Assembly: GCA_944381295.1 (NCBI GenBank)
Contig: CALWKP010000087.1
Location: 1 to 8,975, forward strand
Length of the DNA stretch: 8,975 bases
Source: an uncultured Clostridia bacterium
GTDB taxonomy: Bacteria > Bacillota > Clostridia > Oscillospirales > Acutalibacteraceae
Direction of reading: 5' to 3'
In this document: one piece after another, positions 6,145 through 8,975 of the stretch
How positions within the stretch are numbered: position 1 is the first letter of the stretch
Layout: every line of letters begins with the position of its first letter
Position numbers and translations under genes: made by a program
The notes under the pieces: model-generated
What the model saw: only the letters and a program-made list of their open reading frames with translations
Databases searched by the model: none
Told to the model about the DNA's origin: nothing

Positions 6145-6938
6145 TCTATCGGTATGACGGCTCGATGGAAGGGCTGCTGTGCTGCATCTTCGAGAGCTAC
6201 GAGAAAAAAGAAATGCCCTGCGGGATTTCCCCGCAGGACGAGGCACAGGGGACGCTGTTCCGAGAAAAAGAAATCACAACGGACCGGAAAAAAGCGGAAC
6301 GGGTGTGGACGGCAATACCGAAGAAAATTTCTCGGGAAGCAGCAGAACTGATACGCCTGTGTTTTTTAAGCTGTGTATCGGAAAAGGAACTGCTGCTCCT
6401 GAAATTTGTGCGCCTGGGATTTCATTATGGGGCAAAAGTGACGTCGATGTTGACAAACGATACCGTAGACGGAGTACTGAGAGCGGTAAAAGCACTGCAA
6501 AATGAAAGCCATCAATATAAGGAGTTTGTGAGGTTCAGCGATTACGATGGAGCGTTGGTGGCCGTGATTCGGCCGAAAAACCAGGTGCTGCCGTTGATCG
6601 CGGGGCATTTCTGCTCCAGGTTGAAATGGGAATCGTTCATGATCTATGACAAGACGCACCACATCGCCCTGGTATATCGGGAGGGGAAAAAAGAGATCGT
6701 CCCGGTAGAAGAGCTGATCGTTCCGGAAGCCGGGGAAGAGGAACAGAAATACCGCAAACTGTGGAAGATGTTTTATGAAACGATTGCGATCGAAGGAAGG
6801 GATAACCCGCGGTGCCGGATGACGCATATGCCGAAACGCTATTGGGAGTTCCTGACAGAATTTGAGGAGGAGCTGGTGCGGGACCGTGCGAAGAATGTGA
6901 TGGAGGATCCTACAAGGAACGCTTTGCCAGCTCGGTGA
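6123..6938 (+). CDS. TIGR03915/DUF4130-type putative DNA repair protein
   Basis: The 271-residue product resembles the TIGR03915 (DUF4130) family, known as the near-constant partner of the radical SAM protein encoded just upstream; in some bacteria the partner is fused to a uracil-DNA glycosylase-like domain. Here it is the stand-alone form, with no added glycosylase domain visible. Family-like segments include an N-terminal YRYDGSMEGLLCCIFESY (9-26), ITTDRKKAERVW (roughly 51-62), a central FVRFSDYDGALVAVIRPKN (roughly 136-154) and a C-terminal MPKRYWEFLTEF. QGTLF (42-46) fits the relaxed clamp-binding pattern QxxLF. The start overlaps the previous gene by 22 nt and its stop overlaps the end of the convergent araC-type gene by 29 nt. 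The biochemical function is unknown; shared SOS control with the radical SAM protein argues for one repair pathway or complex. Confidence 0.87.
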   Translation: MLDGTNLIYRYDGSMEGLLCCIFESYEKKEMPCGISPQDEAQGTLFREKEITTDRKKAERVWTAIPKKISREAAELIRLCFLSCVSEKELLLLKFVRLGFHYGAKVTSMLTNDTVDGVLRAVKALQNESHQYKEFVRFSDYDGALVAVIRPKNQVLPLIAGHFCSRLKWESFMIYDKTHHIALVYREGKKEIVPVEELIVPEAGEEEQKYRKLWKMFYETIAIEGRDNPRCRMTHMPKRYWEFLTEFEEELVRDRAKNVMEDPTRNALPAR

Positions 6939-7779
6939 ATTTTTTGGGAGAGACGCCGAATTCCTGTTTAAAGACCTTGAGAAAGTTGGAAAAATCCCCG
7001 AAGCCGCTGCCGGCGTAAGCATCGCTGACGCTTGCACCGTCCAGAAGGAGAAGTTTGGCGGCGATCAGCCTTTTTTTCATCACATATTGGTGGATGGTAA
7101 GGCCGACATACTGTTTGAACTGGCGGCTGAGATGATATTTGCTGACATAAAATTCGCGGGAAAGTGTGTCGAGGGAAAGATCGCCGCAAAGATTGTCGTT
7201 GATATAGCGGATGATCTCGCTGATCTTGATGTTGTAAACGATATCGGTGCCGGGAGCGTCCTCAGAGTGGAAATAAGCCATATTGACGTAGACGAGAAGT
7301 TCCATGAGGTAAGCCTGTTGAAGGATCGCTTGCCCAAAGACCGCTTGAGAATTGACGGATTCCAGACGTTCGAGAAGCTTGCGGATCGTTTGGAGGAGTT
7401 CGCTGTTAGGACGAAGAAGATTATAATGGCGTTTGGAAGAAGCTTCAAAGCATAGAGAAAGATCAGCCCCTTCGCAAGAAAGGCTGTGAAGGTAAGCGGG
7501 ATTGACCCACACAACGAAGCGGTCATAGGTGCGTCCGTCAGTGATGAGGGGTTTGTGGAGTTCCCGGTTGTTGGTGAGAAGGATATCGCCATATTTCAGG
7601 TGATACGTCTTGCCCTCGACAACGTAAGAAACCTTTCCGGAAAGGAAGAAATAAATTTCGTAGAAATCGTGACTGTGGTAACCAACATCGATCGGTTTGG
7701 TAGTGGTGTTGTGGAAAAACTCAAAATCTGGACGGTTCATGACCTGTCTGGGAGAAAATTGCTCTTTTGTCTCTTTCAT
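6910..7779 (-). CDS. AraC-family transcriptional regulator
   Basis: A 289-residue one-component regulator. The N-terminal half is a cupin-type ligand-binding domain (HSHDFYEIYFFLSG, with H35 and H37, up to about residue 90); the C-terminal 100 residues carry two helix-turn-helix motifs (about 201-222 and 250-271), ending in the AraC signature around GFGDFSNFLKVFKQEFGVSPKKF (259-281). The start ATG 7779 follows a GAGGT ribosome site about 7 nt upstream. It is transcribed away from the SDR oxidoreductase gene, so it most likely activates that gene in response to a sugar or sugar acid, and may regulate itself through the inverted repeat around its own promoter. The ligand cannot be read from the sequence. 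Its 3' end overlaps the repair gene on the other strand, leaving no room for a separate terminator. Confidence 0.93.
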   Translation of the reverse strand: MKETKEQFSPRQVMNRPDFEFFHNTTTKPIDVGYHSHDFYEIYFFLSGKVSYVVEGKTYHLKYGDILLTNNRELHKPLITDGRTYDRFVVWVNPAYLHSLSCEGADLSLCFEASSKRHYNLLRPNSELLQTIRKLLERLESVNSQAVFGQAILQQAYLMELLVYVNMAYFHSEDAPGTDIVYNIKISEIIRYINDNLCGDLSLDTLSREFYVSKYHLSRQFKQYVGLTIHQYVMKKRLIAAKLLLLDGASVSDAYAGSGFGDFSNFLKVFKQEFGVSPKKFTELAKRSL

Positions 7780-7785
7780 TGCGTG

Positions 7786-7868
7786 ACCTCACTTTGTTGC
7801 AATCGGCAGGACTCAGGTGGATACTTCTATGATATCCCGAATTCTGGCGAATTTCAAGAAAGTGAGGT
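7786..7868. repeat. Inverted repeat flanking the araC-type promoter
   Basis: ACCTCACTTTGTTG (7786-7799) and CAAGAAAGTGAGGT (7855-7868) are reverse complements at 13 of 14 positions, separated by 55 nt. One arm overlaps the predicted -35 of the regulator gene and the other covers its ribosome-binding region. The transcript should begin inside the spacer, so this is a DNA-level site rather than an RNA hairpin; a regulator operator with two distant half-sites is a reasonable reading. Confidence 0.55.
7829..7857 (-). promoter_or_regulatory. Predicted promoter of the araC-type regulator
   Basis: On the minus strand a -35 TTGAAA (7852-7857) and a -10 TATCAT (7829-7834) are spaced by 17 nt. Transcription would begin near 7822, giving a leader of about 43 nt. 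Confidence 0.65.
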
Positions 7869-7879
7869 TCTTTTTTTCA

Positions 7880-7907
7880 GGAGCAAGAAAAGAAGAAGGG
7901 AGCAAGA
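7880..7907. repeat. Direct repeat GGAGCAAGA in the araC-SDR region
   Basis: GGAGCAAGA occurs at 7880-7888 and 7899-7907, with a 19-bp period. It lies about 50-80 bp upstream of the possible -10 of the SDR gene. AraC-family activators often bind direct repeats placed like this, so it is a candidate activator site; the purine-rich context lowers confidence. Confidence 0.35.
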
Positions 7908-7958
7908 TTCCCCACATTTTAGAGCAATATTAGCAAAGACGCGGGGGAAAAAAAGAAG

Positions 7959-7964
7959 TATACT
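7959..7964 (+). promoter_or_regulatory. Possible -10 element of the SDR gene
   Basis: TATACT is a good -10 hexamer, but no recognisable -35 stands 16-18 nt upstream. A weak -35 would suit a promoter that depends on the neighbouring AraC-type activator. Transcription would begin near 7971, leaving a leader of about 100 nt. Confidence 0.4.
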
Positions 7965-7980
7965 AAGGACAGAGCGAAAC

Positions 7981-8024
7981 GGAAGACCTTAGGCACCAAA
8001 GAATGGAAAAGAAAAGGTCTTTCC
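7981..8024 (+). other. Leader hairpin before the SDR gene
   Basis: GGAAGACCTT (7981-7990) can pair with AAGGTCTTTCC (8014-8024) as ten base pairs with one bulged U, enclosing a 23-nt loop. No U-run follows, so it is not an intrinsic terminator. It would fall in the 5' leader of the SDR mRNA and may affect stability or binding of a regulator. No known riboswitch was recognised. Confidence 0.4.
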
Positions 8025-8071
8025 GGAGAGAAAACAGGAAGAATTATTTTAAAGGAAGGGAAGAGTTTCGT

Positions 8072-8923
8072 ATGAAAAAATTGCCGATCGAAATTGACCT
8101 GAACGGAAAAGTAGCAGTTGTCACAGGTGCAGGCGGCGTGCTTTGCAGTATGTTTGCAAAAGCGATTGCGAAATGTGGCGCAAAGGTAGCGCTTCTTGAC
8201 TTGAATGAAGAAGCGGCATGCAAGTATGCAGAAGAGATCGAAATAGACGGTGGCGTGGCGAAGGGCTATAAGGCAAACGTTTTGGATAAAGCGTCCCTGG
8301 AAGAAGTACACCAGAAGGTCCTGGCAGATTTGGGTCCGTGCGACATCCTCATCAACGGTGCAGGCGGAAACAATCCACGCGCAACTACCACGAATGAATA
8401 TTACTTCCCGGGCGATATCGATAAAGACGTCGTGTCGTTCTTTGATTTGGATCAGAGCGGCGTAGAATTTGTATTCAACCTGAACTTCATTGGTACCTTG
8501 GTACCGACCCAGGTATTTGCAAAAGACATGGTAGAAAAACCAGGTTCTACCATTATCAATATCAGCTCGATGAATGCGTTTACCCCCTTGACAAAGATTC
8601 CGGCATATTCGGGAGCAAAAGCGGCGATCAGCAACTTTACACAGTGGCTGGCGGTACATTTTGCACAGACCGGGATCCGTGTAAATGCAATTGCTCCTGG
8701 CTTCTTTGTGACGAAGCAGAATGAAAAGCTCCTCTACAATGAAGACGGGACGCCGACTCCGAGAACGGGCAAGATCCTTGCAGCGACCCCGATGGGCCGT
8801 TTCGGCGAGAGCGAAGAACTGGTCGGTACGCTGCTGTACCTGCTGTCAAATGATGCGGCAGGATTTGTCACCGGCGTAGTCATCCCGGTAGACGGCGGTT
8901 TCAGCGCCTATTCCGGCGTATAA
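8072..8923 (+). CDS. SDR oxidoreductase, UxuB/YjmF D-mannonate oxidoreductase family
   Basis: A 283-residue classical short-chain dehydrogenase. The cofactor loop is TGAGGVLCSM (18-27), lacking the usual final Gly-x-Gly spacing; NGAGGN (95-100) replaces NNAG; the catalytic serine is S166 in ISSMN, with Y179 and K183 in YSGAK. IRVNAIAPGFF, MGRFGE and the C-terminal VDGGFSAYSGV closely recall Bacillus YjmF (UxuB), which interconverts D-fructuronate and D-mannonate with NAD(H). That activity in hexuronate breakdown is the best guess, but related sugar-acid or polyol dehydrogenases share this pattern. The start at 8072 (MKKLPIEIDLNGK) is chosen because the SDR fold begins just after it; a 23-residue basic extension from the ATG at 8003 lacks family support. 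A purine-rich AAGGAAGGG precedes the start. It diverges from the AraC-type regulator that probably controls it. Confidence 0.85.
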   Translation: MKKLPIEIDLNGKVAVVTGAGGVLCSMFAKAIAKCGAKVALLDLNEEAACKYAEEIEIDGGVAKGYKANVLDKASLEEVHQKVLADLGPCDILINGAGGNNPRATTTNEYYFPGDIDKDVVSFFDLDQSGVEFVFNLNFIGTLVPTQVFAKDMVEKPGSTIINISSMNAFTPLTKIPAYSGAKAAISNFTQWLAVHFAQTGIRVNAIAPGFFVTKQNEKLLYNEDGTPTPRTGKILAATPMGRFGESEELVGTLLYLLSNDAAGFVTGVVIPVDGGFSAYSGV

Positions 8924-8960
8924 TCTGCTTACCCTTCCTGTGATATCTATAAAAACAACC

Positions 8961-8975
8961 AAAAAGCCCTCCGGC
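8961..8975. terminator. Probable first arm of a terminator, cut by window edge
   Basis: AAAAAGCCCTCCGGC ends the window 38 nt after the SDR stop codon. An A-run followed by a GC-rich arm is the usual left half of a bidirectional intrinsic terminator; the matching arm and T-run would lie just outside. Only half is visible. Confidence 0.5.

Noticed and set aside
8003..8071. 23-residue N-terminal extension of the SDR gene
   Set aside because: The basic, lysine/arginine-rich stretch is unlike SDR N-termini and overlaps the leader hairpin; the ATG at 8072 fits the family length.

Overview
The window looks like chromosomal DNA from a Gram-positive anaerobe of the Clostridia, perhaps Oscillospiraceae-like; the genus cannot be told from sequence alone. 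The clues are strong AGGAGG-type ribosome sites, a Gram-positive LexA (SOS) box of the CGAAC-N4-GTTC type, purine/selenium-linked ygeX-ygeY-ygeW genes, and an SDR-type (Bacillus YjmF-like) mannonate oxidoreductase. Coding DNA is moderately GC-rich, and one intergenic region is extremely AT-rich.

Region 1 (1-4476) is an anaerobic purine/ureide catabolism block. On the minus strand, read from right to left, lie ygeX (2,3-diaminopropionate ammonia-lyase), ygeY (M20-type hydrolase) and ygeW (knotted carbamoyltransferase, cut by the left edge). Diverging from ygeX is mocA, a molybdenum cofactor cytidylyltransferase that probably serves a molybdenum hydroxylase (xanthine dehydrogenase type) encoded outside the window. 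The two units share a 233-bp AT-rich region with a promoter on each side and repeated A/T tracts between them.

Region 2 (4477-4839) holds a small DUF4177-like gene whose start is out of frame by one base, followed by a strong promoter with a LexA box in its spacer.

Region 3 (4840-6938) is a two-gene operon: a radical SAM protein with a C-terminal helix-hairpin-helix, and a TIGR03915/DUF4130-type partner whose start overlaps it by 22 nt. Both are conserved putative DNA repair proteins of unknown chemistry. The SOS promoter and a perfect sliding-clamp motif (QLSLF) near the radical SAM C-terminus, with a relaxed one (QGTLF) in the partner, support a damage-inducible repair role. I judge this the most interesting system here.

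Region 4 (6910-8975) is a sugar-acid control locus: an AraC-family regulator on the minus strand, its 3' end overlapping the repair operon by 29 nt, diverging from an SDR oxidoreductase of the UxuB/YjmF D-mannonate oxidoreductase family. The shared intergenic region holds an inverted repeat around the araC promoter, a direct repeat and a leader hairpin before the SDR gene. The window ends inside what looks like the first arm of a terminator.
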